Positions 1-8,122 of a DNA stretch of 47,760 bases are shown here, piece after piece. The translations under genes were made by a program, and so were the position numbers. The notes under the pieces are model-generated. The model was not told where the DNA came from, ran no database searches, and saw only the letters and a program-made list of their open reading frames with translations. The stretch is from the NCBI GenBank assembly GCA_046155605.1, contig JBJXFQ010000057.1, forward strand, positions 1-47,760, given 5' to 3'. This stretch comes from JAEUIZ01 sp046155605. GTDB taxonomy: Bacteria > Planctomycetota > Phycisphaerae > Phycisphaerales > UBA1924. Positions within the stretch are counted from its first letter, which is position 1; every line of letters begins with the position of its first letter.

Positions 1-1
1 C

Positions 2-115
2 TGCCGCACCAGGGACGCGCTCTGGAACGCCATGCGATCGGTGCTCGCCGCCGTCACGCCTTCAGACGCCGCCAACTGCTTCAAGCACTGCGGGTACTCG
101 CTACGCGAAAGATGA
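2..115 (+). mobile_element. IS630-family transposase, C-terminal end (cut by window edge)
   Basis: The reading frame is open from the window edge to a TGA stop and encodes 37 residues. It ends in the pattern SDAANCFKHCGYSLRER, typical of the C-terminus of IS630-type DDE transposases (a trailing NYFRHAGY-like motif). Only the tail is visible, so whether the element is complete to the left is unknown. A related but clearly different copy of the same tail lies at 47427-47630; by eye the two share most residues but differ at many codon positions, so they are not recent duplicates. Confidence 0.75.
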
Positions 116-175
116 AACCGCTCTAGAGCAGTCTCTGGCGAGGTGTGGCGGCCGGCATCGCGCACATGACTGTCC

Positions 176-201
176 GCACAGGCGGGACGCCTGTGCCACC
201 G
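176..201. repeat. Palindromic intergenic element, CGGTGGCAC type, copy 1
   Basis: GCACAGGCG (176-184) and CGCCTGTGC (188-196) are perfect inverted arms around GGA. On the minus strand the element reads CGGTG, then arm, TCC, arm. The copy at 6833-6859 has the same CGGTGGCAC lead and TCC centre but different, still paired, inner arms. It lies between the transposase tail and the sigma-factor gene. The rest of 116-316 holds no gene that I can see. Confidence 0.6.
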
Positions 202-316
202 ATGCACTTCAACAGAGTCCGCTCCAGTCGGCCCCGTACTGGATCGCCCAGCCCGCGGCGTGCTACATTACCCGTCGATCGTGAATCGCCATGCGGTCGG
301 CGAGCGAACGCAACCG

Positions 317-922
317 ATGAGACCGTCTTTGCCCACCATCCTTCAACAACTTTCAGCGGGCGATCGCGTGGCCGTCGCGCGGTGCCTCGACGAGTACGGC
401 GGGCTCGTCTGGTCGATCGCCTCTCGCTATCTCGGAGGCGATCGCGCCGAGATCGAGGACGCGGTGCAGGACGTGTTCATCAGCCTCTGGCTCGCCGCGG
501 GGCGGTTCGATCCATCCCGCGGCTCCGAGGCCGCGTTTGTAGCGACCATCGCGCGGCGCCGGATCGTGGATGCTCGGCGTCGCATGGTCGCCCGGTCTCC
601 GCATCGATTCCTCGACCGCGCCCGGCAAGCCAACGCCGAAGCGCCTTCCATCGTCGAGATGCGCGAGTTGGGCGATGATTTCGCTAACTTACCCCCGGAA
701 GAGCGGCTGGCGCTCTGGTTCGCGGTTTCGCGCGGCATGAGCCACCGCGAGATCGCGCTCGCCACGGAAGTCCCCGTCGGCACGGTCAAGTCGCGCCTTC
801 GCCGCGCGGTGATCCGGCTGCAACGGGCGCTGGTTCCCGGCGAGTTGCGCGAGCCCAAGCAATCCGCGGTGGACGGCAATGCCGATGCCGGCACCACCAG
901 TTTGCGGGAGGGTCGCCCATGA
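317..922 (+). CDS. ECF-type RNA polymerase sigma factor
   Basis: This 201-residue protein has the two domains of an ECF (group 4) sigma factor. Region 2 lies at about residues 20-90 and contains EDAVQDVFISLW, the region 2.2-like core. Region 4 lies at about 125-180 and contains LPPEERLALWF, followed by a helix-turn-helix with the signature VPVGTVKSRLRRA. ATG 317 is chosen because family members start a few residues before the LQQLSAGD segment; an in-frame upstream extension (from 260) has no family-like sequence. Its stop overlaps the anti-sigma start as ATGA, so the two are translationally coupled. It probably directs polymerase to envelope-stress or surface genes, with the neighbouring DUF4394 gene a likely target. 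A TACATT at 264-269 could be part of its promoter. Confidence 0.9.
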   Translation: MRPSLPTILQQLSAGDRVAVARCLDEYGGLVWSIASRYLGGDRAEIEDAVQDVFISLWLAAGRFDPSRGSEAAFVATIARRRIVDARRRMVARSPHRFLDRARQANAEAPSIVEMRELGDDFANLPPEERLALWFAVSRGMSHREIALATEVPVGTVKSRLRRAVIRLQRALVPGELREPKQSAVDGNADAGTTSLREGRP

Positions 923-1992
923 CGACACAGCCCCCGCGCCCGAACGATCAGAGATCGCCCGGCGACTCCGGGCATCGCCCGTCATCCCTCTCGCCCGAGG
1001 CGCTGGACCGTCTGTGCGAGTTGCTTGCTGACGACGCGCTCGACCAACTTCCCGCTGATGAACGCGCCGAGTTTGAGGGTCTCCTTGAGCGTGCCGGCCT
1101 CTCCGTGCCCGAGGCCGACCCGCTCGCCGACCTCGCTGCTCGCGCGGGAGGTCGAATCCCCATGCCGGCGGAGACGCGGGCTCGCCTCCTTACGCTCGGT
1201 GAGCGACTCATGGCACCCTCAGCCAGTACCGAATCCACGGCCGGACCCATCGCCGGGCGGATCTCGTCCGCTGCGGTGCCCACGCGCGGCAGAACGTTCG
1301 GTGCTCGCCTCGCTGTCGCCGCAAGCGTGCTGCTCGCGCTTGGGGTAGGCGTCCTCACATGGCAACTATCGGAACTTCGTGGTGCCACCCGAGCCGCGGA
1401 GGCTCGCGCCGGTGCTCTCGCGGCCCAACTACAGCAGAGTGAACAGGAAGCGATGCGCCTCGGCGACTCGCTCCGCACCCGCGAGCAGGAATCGACTCGC
1501 CTCGCCGATGCGCTCCGCGACGCGACCCGTTCGCTCGATGCCGCGCAACTGCGCATCGCCAGTCTCGAAGCACCCATCGATCCTGCGGAGGTCCAGCAGA
1601 ATCGCCGCAAACTGCTCGAACTTCCCGGTACCGTCCGTCTCGCCTGGCAGCCCTTCGATCTGCCTGACGCCCCGGCCGAGCAGCCCGGGGTCAAGGGCGA
1701 TGTCGTGTGGAACGACAACCTCGAGCAGGGCTACCTCCGATTCGTCGGCCTCAAGCCCAACGACCCCAAGGTCGAGCAGTACCAGATCTGGGTCATCGAC
1801 GAACGCGGCATGGAGCAGAAAGTCAGCGGCGGCGTCTTCAACGCGAGTGCCGAGGGCGAGGTCATCGTTCCGATCGACCCGGCCATCGACCTCCGTCGCG
1901 TCGCGCTCTTTGCCGTGACTATCGAGGAGCCGGGCGGGACGGTTGTGCCAAGCCTCAAGCGGCGTGTCGTGGTTGCGCCGCGCGAGGGCTAG
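919..1992 (+). CDS. Anti-sigma factor, RskA (anti-sigma-K) type, single membrane segment
   Basis: This 357-residue protein should hold the preceding sigma factor at the membrane. About residues 25-95 form an acidic, Leu-rich cytoplasmic section that resembles a degenerate anti-sigma domain. One hydrophobic segment follows at about 132-152 (LAVAASVLLALGVGVLTW). A heptad-rich stretch rich in Ala, Glu, Gln and Arg (about 155-220) is probably a coiled coil in the periplasm. The C-terminal domain (about 235-355) contains GYLRFVGLKPNDP and YQIWVIDERG, and matches the RskA/anti-sigma-K domain. The ATGA overlap with the sigma gene supports pairing. The coiled coil between membrane and RskA domain is longer than usual and may act as a spacer for sensing. 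Release by regulated proteolysis is known for RskA but is only inferred here. Confidence 0.82.
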   Translation: MTTQPPRPNDQRSPGDSGHRPSSLSPEALDRLCELLADDALDQLPADERAEFEGLLERAGLSVPEADPLADLAARAGGRIPMPAETRARLLTLGERLMAPSASTESTAGPIAGRISSAAVPTRGRTFGARLAVAASVLLALGVGVLTWQLSELRGATRAAEARAGALAAQLQQSEQEAMRLGDSLRTREQESTRLADALRDATRSLDAAQLRIASLEAPIDPAEVQQNRRKLLELPGTVRLAWQPFDLPDAPAEQPGVKGDVVWNDNLEQGYLRFVGLKPNDPKVEQYQIWVIDERGMEQKVSGGVFNASAEGEVIVPIDPAIDLRRVALFAVTIEEPGGTVVPSLKRRVVVAPREG

Positions 1993-2276
1993 ACCGTTCG
2001 CATTGCACCTGGAGCGCTTGCGGGAGCGACGGAACGCCGCGCGCAGCGCCTGACGCTTTACAGATTCTTCGCGCCAGTGATCCGTGACCGGTGCCGGAAT
2101 CATCGACCTCTAAAAACCATCGGCTGCCGAGCCTCGAACTTGACGTAGAGAGAGAGATTTGGTGGTTCACCGATCGCTCTTGGTGAATTCGCAGTCGCCG
2201 GCCTGCGAGTGGTCTTCGTGCGCCGGCATCTTCCAGGAATGCGCGGCACGTTCCGCGTCAAAGAGGAGAAGAAGCA

Positions 2277-3170
2277 ATGCAAATCCGTCCCACCACACGA
2301 ATCCAGAGCATCGCCCTGCTCGCCGCTGCCGCCGGGATGCTAACGGCGAGTACCGCCAGTGCCGAACTGGTCTATGGCGTCACCGCTCAGCAGCGACTGA
2401 TTTCTTTCGACACGAGCACTCCCGGAACGATCATCTCCGGCTTTGCCATCACCGGGCTCGCCTCTAACGAGCAGATCAGCGGCATCGACCTCCGCCCGAA
2501 CGACGGGTTCATCTACGGCCTGGGTTCGCAGAACAATCTCTACCGCCTCAATCCCAGCAACGGTGCTGCCACACTCGTCAACCCGCTCGGCACCGCTCTC
2601 AACGGCGCGAGTTTCGGCTTCGACTTCAACCCCACGGGTCCAGTCGCCCTCCGCATCGTCAGCAACACCGACAAGAACTATCGCCTCGCGAACCCCGCCA
2701 CCAGCGGCGTCGTCAACACCGACACCGACCTTGCCTATGTCGCCGGCGACCCGAACTTCGGCGTCAACCCGAACATCACCCACGTCGCCTACAGCAACAA
2801 CGTCCCCGGGGCGACCTCGACGGCCCTCTTCGCCATCGACGCCGGCCTCGACGCCCTCGTGCGCATCACCACCCCCAACGCCGGCACGCTCTCCACCATC
2901 GGCACGCTTGGGATGGGCGGCAATGCCAACGTCAACGCCATCGGCGGCTTCGACATCTCCGGTGCCAGCGGCCTCGCCTTCGCCGCTGTCCAGAACGTCT
3001 CCCTTTCGCAGTCCACCCTTTGGGGAATCGATCTCGTCACCGGTGCGGGCACCAGCCTCGGCACCATCGGCGGCGGCGAGACGCTCGTCGCGATGACCAT
3101 CGTGCCGAGCCCCGCGACCGCCTCGATCCTCGCGCTCGGCGTGCTCGCTCTCGGACGCCGTCGCCGCTAA
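2277..3170 (+). CDS. Secreted DUF4394 domain protein with C-terminal sorting-like tail
   Basis: This 297-residue exported protein starts with a signal peptide (about 1-29, ending ASTASA). Nearly all of the mature part matches DUF4394, with repeated motifs such as GIDLRPNDGFIYGLGSQN and FGFDFNPTG; the domain is probably a beta-propeller-like repeat fold of unknown role. The last 22 residues (VPSPATASILALGVLALGRRRR) form a Pro, hydrophobic helix, Arg-cluster tail like PEP-CTERM-type surface sorting signals. A strong purine-rich ribosome binding site (AGAGGAGAAG) precedes ATG 2277. It lies 284 bases downstream of the sigma/anti-sigma pair in the same direction, so it is a likely target gene. That intergenic stretch holds a short inverted pair TTCACC/GGTGAA (2166-2171, 2182-2187) and otherwise nothing I recognise. 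Confidence 0.85.
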   Translation: MQIRPTTRIQSIALLAAAAGMLTASTASAELVYGVTAQQRLISFDTSTPGTIISGFAITGLASNEQISGIDLRPNDGFIYGLGSQNNLYRLNPSNGAATLVNPLGTALNGASFGFDFNPTGPVALRIVSNTDKNYRLANPATSGVVNTDTDLAYVAGDPNFGVNPNITHVAYSNNVPGATSTALFAIDAGLDALVRITTPNAGTLSTIGTLGMGGNANVNAIGGFDISGASGLAFAAVQNVSLSQSTLWGIDLVTGAGTSLGTIGGGETLVAMTIVPSPATASILALGVLALGRRRR

Positions 3171-3403
3171 AGCAACCAAGCCAGGCCGGCCGCGTCACAC
3201 GTTTCCGCTCGTGCGTGCCGGCAGGTCCGGGCGAGCGCGGTCAGCGGGAATGAAGGCACTCAACCGGCTTTCAACGCTCACGCGGATGAAGGAGAAGGAG
3301 ATTCCGCCGGTCTTGGGGCCAAAAGCCTCACGGCTGGCGGTTGTCTCATGCGCCATGATCACCGCCCGCAGCGGCACCAAGCGCTGACGAGCCGCCGATC
3401 GCT

Positions 3404-4240
3404 CTAGACCAGCCCCAGTGCGTAGAACATCGCCGTGAACATCATGTCGGCGATGATGATCGCCACCACCGATTCCACGACCGTGCTCGTGGTCGCCTTG
3501 CCCACGCCCGCCGCGCCGCCCGTCACCTTGAGCCCGTTGCCGCACGCGATGATCCCGATGAGCAGTCCGAAGACCGCGCCCTTCATCACGCCGGTGCGGA
3601 AATCCACGCCAGCCACCTGATCGAGCATGTTGGTGATGAAAGTCGATGCCGGGATGTCCAGCGCCAGCATCGCGGTGAGCAGCGCCGACGCGATCGCCAC
3701 CGCGTCCGCGACCACGGCCAGGGCCGTCATGCTGATGAGCGATGCGATCACCCGCGGCACCACCAGAAACCGCACCGGGCTCAGCGCGTGCGCCTCGAGC
3801 GCTTCGATTTCTTCGCCCACCACCATCGTCCCGATCTCCGCCGCGATCGCCGCCCCGGCAAAGCCCGTCATCACGACCGCCGCGATCAGCGGCCCCAGTT
3901 CGCGCAGCACCGCCACGCCGATGATGTTCGCCACCAGTTCCTTCTGCCCGTAGGTATCCAGCGGCGGCGCGAGTTGCAGCGCCAGGATTAACCCGATGCA
4001 CGACGAGACGAGCGAGATGATGAAAATCGACCGCGCGCCGACGCGAACGATCTGGCTCACGATCGCCGCATATCCAACGCGAACGCGCCCCTTGAACCGT
4101 GCCCCGCGAAGCACCCACGTCGCCGCTTCCGCCAGCAGAAAGACCATGCTGCCGATGTGATCCAAGACCGCCAGCGCCCGTCCGCCGACAAAGTCCAGCG
4201 GCCCAACCACCAGCGAGATCAGTTTCATGCGCTCCGCCAT
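3404..4240 (-). CDS. MlaE-family ABC transporter permease
   Basis: This 278-residue integral membrane protein matches the MlaE/YrbE permease family, which moves phospholipids or other hydrophobic compounds between inner and outer membranes with an MlaF-type ATPase and an MCE (MlaD) protein. Family marks are AVLRELGPLIAAVVMTGFAG at mid-protein, GTMVVGEEIEALEAHALSP just after it, and MKGAVFGLLIGIIACGNGL near the C-terminus. About five to six membrane segments are visible, and the length is usual for the family. No ATPase or MCE gene is next to it, so its partners must be elsewhere. ATG 4240 is the first start before the conserved region. The 233 bases downstream (3171-3403) hold no gene I can support. 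Confidence 0.88.
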   Translation of the reverse strand: MAERMKLISLVVGPLDFVGGRALAVLDHIGSMVFLLAEAATWVLRGARFKGRVRVGYAAIVSQIVRVGARSIFIISLVSSCIGLILALQLAPPLDTYGQKELVANIIGVAVLRELGPLIAAVVMTGFAGAAIAAEIGTMVVGEEIEALEAHALSPVRFLVVPRVIASLISMTALAVVADAVAIASALLTAMLALDIPASTFITNMLDQVAGVDFRTGVMKGAVFGLLIGIIACGNGLKVTGGAAGVGKATTSTVVESVVAIIIADMMFTAMFYALGLV

Positions 4241-4344
4241 CAGCCCAGCCTACACCGCCGCGATTGTTGGTGCCACCAGTGGTGCGCGACGCACGACCCT
4301 TGAACGCAACGCCGCTCCTGGCGCTCCCGCATACACTCCCGCCC

Positions 4345-4893
4345 ATGACCACCCTTGACCATCCGACCTTCGCCCTCCTCAAGGAGGCGCTCCCCGATCG
4401 CCGTTTCCGCGCCACCGAGTTTCGCGGCCAATCCACGCTGATCGTCGAGTCCACCGACCTGCACGACGCCTTGCGGTTCCTCAAGGACGATGCCCGCGCC
4501 GCCTACAACTTCCTCTCCGACGTCGGCGGCATCGACTACCTCAACTACCCGGCCGCCATGCCGGGCCGCTTTGCCGTCGTCTACAACCTGCTGTCCTTTG
4601 CCCACGATCGCCGCTTCTTTGTCAAGACTTTCCTCAACCCCTCGCTCCCCACGCTTGGCATCGACGCCGACCCCGCGCTCATGCTCGATTCCGTCACCGA
4701 CCTCTGGCCCGGTGCCGAATGGATGGAGCGCGAGGTCTTCGACATGTTCGGCATCCGCTTCCGCAATCATCCCGACCTCCGCCGAATCCTCACGTGGGAG
4801 GAGTTTCCGGCCCATCCCCTACGCAAAGACTACCCGCTCCGTGGCCGCGGCGAACGCGACTCCTATCAAGTCATCGATCGCACCGATAGTTGA
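4345..4893 (+). CDS. nuoC: NADH-quinone oxidoreductase subunit C (NuoC)
   Basis: This 182-residue protein is subunit C of respiratory complex I, a peripheral-arm subunit that contacts NuoD and NuoB on the cytoplasmic side. The signature EREVFDMFGIRFRNHPDLRR is at about residues 131-150, followed by EFPAHPLRKDYPLRGRGER. The N-terminal alpha/beta part (YNFLSDVGGIDYLNY) also fits. The length is that of a standalone NuoC rather than the NuoCD fusion. ATG 4345 is chosen because the frame upstream is not family-like. TACACT at 4333-4338 lies only seven bases before the start, so if it is a -10 box the transcript would be nearly leaderless. It is an orphan: neighbours are a lipid permease and an acetyltransferase, and no other nuo gene is in the window. 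Confidence 0.92.
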   Translation: MTTLDHPTFALLKEALPDRRFRATEFRGQSTLIVESTDLHDALRFLKDDARAAYNFLSDVGGIDYLNYPAAMPGRFAVVYNLLSFAHDRRFFVKTFLNPSLPTLGIDADPALMLDSVTDLWPGAEWMEREVFDMFGIRFRNHPDLRRILTWEEFPAHPLRKDYPLRGRGERDSYQVIDRTDS

Positions 4894-4944
4894 GTCCTGT
4901 TGACGTAGCGCTCCGCGCAGCGTGAAGGTGGCCCGCTCGACGCG

Positions 4945-5514
4945 TTATCTCTTCAGAACCTTGCTCAGGATCGCGCTGCGATAGTTCGTGTACGGCCATT
5001 GCCAGTGCTCCACGAACCGATACCCACGACGCAGATAGAACTCCATCAACTTCTTGTCCGGCTCGGCCATCGAGAGCCCCATCTCCCGCGCGCCGCATTC
5101 GACCGCGCGCCGCTCCACCGTGTCGAGCAGCATCTGGCCGATCCCCCGGCCCTGGGTCTCCGGATCGACCGCGAACTGCGAGAAACTGTCAACGTGCTTG
5201 TTCTGAAACCACGGCGGCCCCTTCGCGTCCTCGACCTCATGAAACAGGATCGTCCCGACCAGACGCTCGTGCGTTGTCGCGCCCGGGCGCGCCTCTCGCA
5301 TCACCGCCACATAGCACTCGCCGTTGCTCGCCCGCTTCCGCGTCGTCTCGACATCCTGCCTACCCGCGAGGGGTTGAAGCCCCATCTCCACCTGTGACCG
5401 ATACGCCCGATGCAGCAGGCTCGTCAGTTCCTCCATCGAGTCCGCGGGGGTCAATCGGCGGATCGTGATCGCGGGCGCGAGGTTCTGTGCTTTTGGTGGG
5501 GGCTCGGGCGGCAT
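4945..5514 (-). CDS. GNAT-family N-acetyltransferase
   Basis: This protein of about 189 residues has the GNAT acetyl-CoA fold. Motif A is DPETQGRGIGQMLLDTVER (the Q/RxxGxG/A pyrophosphate loop). It is preceded by the strand containing FSQFAVDP and followed by the C-terminal ARREMGLS-like strand and FYLRRGYRFVEHWQWP, the usual end of a GNAT domain. ATG 5514 (MPPEPPPKAQ) is chosen over an upstream in-frame ATG at 5589 because the latter would overlap the citrate-synthase control region and adds low-complexity sequence. The substrate cannot be predicted. It is divergent from citrate synthase across about 135 bases. Confidence 0.85.
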   Translation of the reverse strand: MPPEPPPKAQNLAPAITIRRLTPADSMEELTSLLHRAYRSQVEMGLQPLAGRQDVETTRKRASNGECYVAVMREARPGATTHERLVGTILFHEVEDAKGPPWFQNKHVDSFSQFAVDPETQGRGIGQMLLDTVERRAVECGAREMGLSMAEPDKKLMEFYLRRGYRFVEHWQWPYTNYRSAILSKVLKR

Positions 5515-5571
5515 GGGGCCAACTCTAGCGGCATCTCCGCCCACGAATCGGGGCGGTGGGGGAGTGCTGCA

Positions 5572-5577
5572 TATACT
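5572..5577 (+). promoter_or_regulatory. Possible -10 box of the citrate synthase gene
   Basis: TATACT lies 73 bases before ATG 5650 in a short AT-rich spot (CATATACTTG) in otherwise GC-rich sequence. No good -35 box is visible 16-18 bases upstream, so the call rests on the -10 match and position only. Confidence 0.3.
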
Positions 5578-5649
5578 TGCTCCCTCCACGCCGGTTGTGG
5601 CGTCGGAGCACCATCAACTCCTCGTCGGGCAGCGGAGCAGCCAGCAACC

Positions 5650-6825
5650 ATGAGCACGTTCTCCAAGGGTCTTGAGGGCATCGTCGCCGCGGAAACTCGC
5701 ATGTCCTTCATCGACGGCGAGAAGGGCGTCCTCGAATACGTCGGCATCCCCATCGACGACCTCGCGCGTAACTCCACCTTCGAGGAGACCGTCTTCCTCC
5801 TCTGGAACACGCGCCTCCCCAACAAGGCCGAACTCGCCGAGTTCTCCAGGCAACTCCACTCCCGCTCGCGCATCCCCAACGACCTCACCAAACTCATCTT
5901 GAACTCCCCCAAAGACGCGCAGCCCATGCACGTCCTCCGCTCCATGACCTCCGCTCTCGCGATGTTCGATAACTCGCCCAATGGCTTGAAGGGCGTCGCC
6001 GACCCCGACGTCCCCGCGATGAAGGATCGCGCGCTCAACATCCTCGCGCAGGTTCCCACCATCATCGCCTACTACGACCGCCACCGCCGCGGCCTCGCAC
6101 TCGTCGAGCCCCGCCCGGACCTCTCCTTTGCCGCCAACTTCCTCTACATGCTCAACGGCAAAGAGCCGACCGAGGCCATGACCCGCGCCTTTGACATCTG
6201 CATGATCCTGCACGCCGATCACGGGCTCAATAACTCCACCTTCACCGCCCGCGTCGTCATCTCGACGCTCAGCGACATGTATTCCGCCATCACGGCCGCC
6301 ATCGGTAGCCTGCGCGGCCCGCTCCACGGCGGCGCGAACGAAGAGGTCATGGACATGCTCTCCGAGATCGAGGCCCTCGCCAAGAAAGAAGGCAAGGACG
6401 CCATGGCCGTCGTCGAGCCCTACATCATGGGCCGTCTCGCGCGCAAGGAGCGCATCATGGGCTTCGGCCACCGCGTCTACAAGACCATTGACCCCCGCGC
6501 CACCTTCCTCAAGACTTTCAGCAAGCAGATCGCCACCGACACCGGCAACCTCCGCCTCTACGAGATGTCCAGCAAGATCGAGCAGATCATGGCCCGCGAG
6601 GTCGGCGCCAAGGGCATCTATCCCAACGTCGATTTCTACTCCGCCACCACCTACCACTCCATCGGCCTCAAACTCGACCTCTTCACGCCGATGTTCGCCA
6701 TGTCGCGCACCAGCGGCTGGGCCGGCCACGCCATCGAGCAACTCTCCGACAACCGCCTCTACCGCCCCGCCGCCAAGTACGTCGGCCCGCACGCCGTCGC
6801 CTACACGCCGATGGACAAGCGATAG
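5650..6825 (+). CDS. gltA: Citrate synthase
   Basis: This 391-residue enzyme condenses acetyl-CoA and oxaloacetate to citrate, the entry step of the TCA cycle. The family is clear: the first conserved His is in MILHADHGLNNSTFTARVV, the second in GSLRGPLHGGANEEVM, the R/H segment is IMGFGHRVYKTIDPR, and the catalytic Asp is in YPNVDFYSATTY. A C-terminal Arg-containing segment FAMSRTSGWAGHAIEQ is present. The length is that of short bacterial citrate synthases of the CitZ/2-methylcitrate synthase clade, so some 2-methylcitrate activity is possible. ATG 5650 is chosen because the protein starts directly in the family's N-terminal GLEGIVAAETRMSFIDG segment. It is followed closely by a palindromic element at 6833-6859. 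Confidence 0.95.
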   Translation: MSTFSKGLEGIVAAETRMSFIDGEKGVLEYVGIPIDDLARNSTFEETVFLLWNTRLPNKAELAEFSRQLHSRSRIPNDLTKLILNSPKDAQPMHVLRSMTSALAMFDNSPNGLKGVADPDVPAMKDRALNILAQVPTIIAYYDRHRRGLALVEPRPDLSFAANFLYMLNGKEPTEAMTRAFDICMILHADHGLNNSTFTARVVISTLSDMYSAITAAIGSLRGPLHGGANEEVMDMLSEIEALAKKEGKDAMAVVEPYIMGRLARKERIMGFGHRVYKTIDPRATFLKTFSKQIATDTGNLRLYEMSSKIEQIMAREVGAKGIYPNVDFYSATTYHSIGLKLDLFTPMFAMSRTSGWAGHAIEQLSDNRLYRPAAKYVGPHAVAYTPMDKR

Positions 6826-6832
6826 CATTCTT

Positions 6833-6859
6833 CGGTGGCACCAGTCTCCAGACTGGTGC
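6833..6859. repeat. Palindromic intergenic element, CGGTGGCAC type, copy 2
   Basis: CGGTGGCAC (6833-6841) leads into inverted arms GCACCAGTCT (6838-6847) and AGACTGGTGC (6850-6859) around CC. It lies 8 bases after the citrate-synthase stop and before the convergent aminotransferase gene, so it could also end transcription, but there is no T-run. The lead and centre match copy 1 (176-201), while the inner arms differ and still pair. Confidence 0.6.
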
Positions 6860-6901
6860 GATCGGTGAATGCCTTGCTCTGAAATCCGCGCGAGGACACG
6901 C

Positions 6902-8083
6902 TCAGAACTGCAGTTTCCCCAGCCGCTCCATCGCCTCCGCGATCCGCTCCGTCTCGCGCGTCAGGCTTACACGCACCCAGCCGCTCGCCGATTCATCAAA
7001 CCCCGCTCCCGGCACGGTCACGACGCCCGCCTCATCGATCAACTTCCCCGAAAACGCCCACGAATCCATCGGCCTTCCGTCAACCTTCTGCGTCCGCGCC
7101 CACACGAAAATCCCCGCTTCCGGTGGCTCAGCCTCGCACCCCACAGCGCGCAGCCCGCGCACCACGATGTCACGCCGTGACTGATACTCCGCCCGCATCG
7201 CCGCGATCTGTGGATCATCAAACCGGTCGAGCGCCACCGCCGCCGCCGCCTGGATCGCGTTGAAAACCCCCGAGTCGTAGTTGTCCTTCGCCTGCCGAAG
7301 CGCTGCGATCGCGTCCTCGTGCCCCACGGCAAAGCCGACCCGCCACCCCGTCATGTTGAACGTCTTCGAGAGCGAGTGAAACTCGATCCCGCGCGTCGTC
7401 GCGATGTCCGCTGTCTGCCACAGGCTCCGCACCGGCTCGCCGAAGTACACCTCGCTGTACGCCAGGTCTGATGCGATGATCAGTCCGTGCCGCTCCGCAA
7501 ACCGCACGGCCTCCGCGAACACCTCCGCCGTCGCCGTCGCGCCCGTCGGGTTCCCGGGAAAGTTGAGCCACATCAACTTACTCGACCGCGCGACCTCCGC
7601 CGAGAGCGCCGCAAAGTCAGGTCGAAATCGCCGCTCCGGCGTCGTCAGCACCCGATTCACCCGCCCGCCCGCCAGGATCGTCCCGCTCGCGTACACCGGA
7701 TACGCCGGCACAAACACGATCGCCCCGTCACCCGGATTCAGCACGCCCAGCGGGAAATGCGCGATCCCGTCCTTCCCGCCGATGGTCGCGAGGATGTTTT
7801 TCCGCGGATCGACGCGCACGCCGAACCGCCGCAGCATGAACCCTGCCGCCGCCTCGAGAAACCGCTTCGTCCCCCAGCAATCCGGGTACTGGTGATTGAC
7901 CGGCACCCGCATGGCACGGTTCATCTCGTCGATCACGAACTGGGGCGTGGGCCGGTCGGGGTCGCCCACGCCCAAGTTGATCACATCCTTACCCGCGGCG
8001 ATCGCGGCGCGCTTCTTGTTGTCGATCTCGTTGAAGAGAAAGGGCGGGAGGGCGAGCAGCCTCTGGGAGCGACAGTCTGGCAT
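6902..8083 (-). CDS. dapL: PLP-dependent class I/II aminotransferase, probably LL-diaminopimelate aminotransferase
   Basis: This 393-residue fold-type I enzyme probably makes LL-diaminopimelate from tetrahydrodipicolinate in the short lysine/peptidoglycan pathway. The PLP lysine is in the motif SLSKTFNMTGWRVGF, the aspartate that binds the PLP ring nitrogen is in IIASDLAYSEVYFGEP, and NFPGNPTG is the conserved Asn/Pro loop. The N-terminal LPPFLFNEIDNKKRAA and INLGVGDPDRPTP match the DapL group better than aspartate aminotransferases, but other class I activities are possible. ATG 8083 (MPDCRSQRLL) is preferred to the in-frame ATG at 8113, which is only ten codons before it. It lies 39 bases downstream of prfB in the same direction, so the two may be co-transcribed. 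Confidence 0.85.
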   Translation of the reverse strand: MPDCRSQRLLALPPFLFNEIDNKKRAAIAAGKDVINLGVGDPDRPTPQFVIDEMNRAMRVPVNHQYPDCWGTKRFLEAAAGFMLRRFGVRVDPRKNILATIGGKDGIAHFPLGVLNPGDGAIVFVPAYPVYASGTILAGGRVNRVLTTPERRFRPDFAALSAEVARSSKLMWLNFPGNPTGATATAEVFAEAVRFAERHGLIIASDLAYSEVYFGEPVRSLWQTADIATTRGIEFHSLSKTFNMTGWRVGFAVGHEDAIAALRQAKDNYDSGVFNAIQAAAAVALDRFDDPQIAAMRAEYQSRRDIVVRGLRAVGCEAEPPEAGIFVWARTQKVDGRPMDSWAFSGKLIDEAGVVTVPGAGFDESASGWVRVSLTRETERIAEAMERLGKLQF

Positions 8084-8122
8084 ATGGCGCGATGATAAGC
8101 CCGCGCGCCGCACGCCCGCTCG

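Noticed and set aside
3240..3403. Possible small minus-strand protein after the MlaE-like permease
   Set aside because: No recognisable motif, no ribosome binding site that I can defend, and the frame is only an extension of a shadow frame.
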